Under the pieces are notes generated by a model that was not told the origin of the DNA, made no database searches, and worked only from the letters and a program-made list of their open reading frames with translations. Source: Erysipelotrichaceae bacterium (lineage in GTDB: Bacteria > Bacillota_I > Bacilli_A > Erysipelotrichales > Erysipelotrichaceae). From it: a stretch of DNA of 15,450 nucleotides. Within the stretch, counting starts at the first letter, position 1; the number at the start of each line of letters is the position of its first letter. The stretch spans positions 1 through 15,450 of the forward strand of contig JAFZBT010000186.1 in the NCBI GenBank assembly GCA_017561615.1. Direction: 5' to 3'. Below are positions 15,288-15,450 of this stretch, piece after piece. Both the position numbers and the translations under genes were made by a program.

Positions 15288-15449
15288 CTACCATGGCGAA
15301 TTGTCGTTCTCCGGCTCGCCGATGAAGATGTAGCGACCGGTCTGAGGAGGGGCTATCCGGCCCCTGCTGATGATGTAATCGTACAGCGCATCATGGATCA
15401 GAACGCCGCTGTCTTCATACTTCAGCTGCCGGGTTATCAGCGATGTATC
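15288..15449 (-). CDS. Unrecognised protein, C-terminal 53 residues (cut by window edge)
   Basis: An open frame enters from the right edge and ends at TAG (15290-15288). The visible part runs D-T-S-L-I-T-R-Q-L-K, then a helical Y-E-D-S-G-V-L-I-H-D-A-L-Y-D-Y-I-I-S-R-G segment, and ends Y-I-F-I-G-E-P-E-N-D-N-S-P-W. It looks like a real coding end (ordered composition, no internal stop, codon use like its neighbours) but I do not recognise the family. It runs in the same direction as the downstream operon, which has its own promoter 76 nt further on; no clear terminator stands between. Confidence 0.6.
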   Translation of the reverse strand, partial: DTSLITRQLKYEDSGVLIHDALYDYIISRGRIAPPQTGRYIFIGEPENDNSPW

Positions 15450-15450
15450 A

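Overview
The window looks like a chromosomal segment of a moderately GC-rich Bacillota (Firmicutes) bacterium, possibly an Erysipelotrichia-type gut anaerobe. This rests on strong AGGAGG-type ribosome binding sites, sigma-A promoters with near-consensus TATAAT boxes, a LicT/BglG antiterminator switch, a PTS beta-glucoside operon and a TIGR01906-type membrane protein. The genus cannot be fixed from the sequence alone. I see no tRNA, rRNA, CRISPR array, insertion sequence or phage gene. The longest gene-free stretch is only 236 nt (5862-6097) and it is packed with regulatory signals.

Left edge (1-810): the start of an aldo/keto reductase on the minus strand, cut by the window edge, with its own promoter. 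Next to it is a small lipoprotein of unknown function on the minus strand with an intrinsic terminator.

Sugar operon (811-6049, minus strand): promoter, RAT/terminator antitermination switch, licT, a DUF871 (MupG/GH170-like) protein, a PTS EIIBC permease and a GH1 6-phospho-beta-glucosidase, closed by a UUCG-loop terminator. The layout predicts PTS import and phosphorylation of a disaccharide or beta-glycoside, cleavage inside the cell, and induction by LicT when the EIIBC is busy transporting. There is no EIIA domain or gene here and no MurNAc-6P etherase.

Housekeeping middle (6063-9111, minus strand): pnp (PNPase) as a single gene with its own promoter and terminator, then a 3-hexulose-6-phosphate synthase-like gene (hxlA) without its usual isomerase partner.

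Plus-strand island (9235-11304): an 8-TM YhhN-like membrane protein that is probably translated from a leaderless mRNA, an overlapping TIGR01906/DUF1461 membrane protein, then a hairpin terminator whose 3' arm contains the start codon of a prepilin peptidase. The prepilin peptidase overlaps the next minus-strand operon tail to tail by 90 bp.

Right operon (11215-15212, minus strand): an alkaline-phosphatase-superfamily phosphodiesterase, a DSP/PTP-like tyrosine phosphatase, an RsmF-like 16S rRNA m5C methyltransferase and an RsuA-like pseudouridine synthase. All are overlapping or nearly so and are driven by one extended -10 promoter. The last 162 nt hold the C-terminal end of an unrecognised minus-strand gene.
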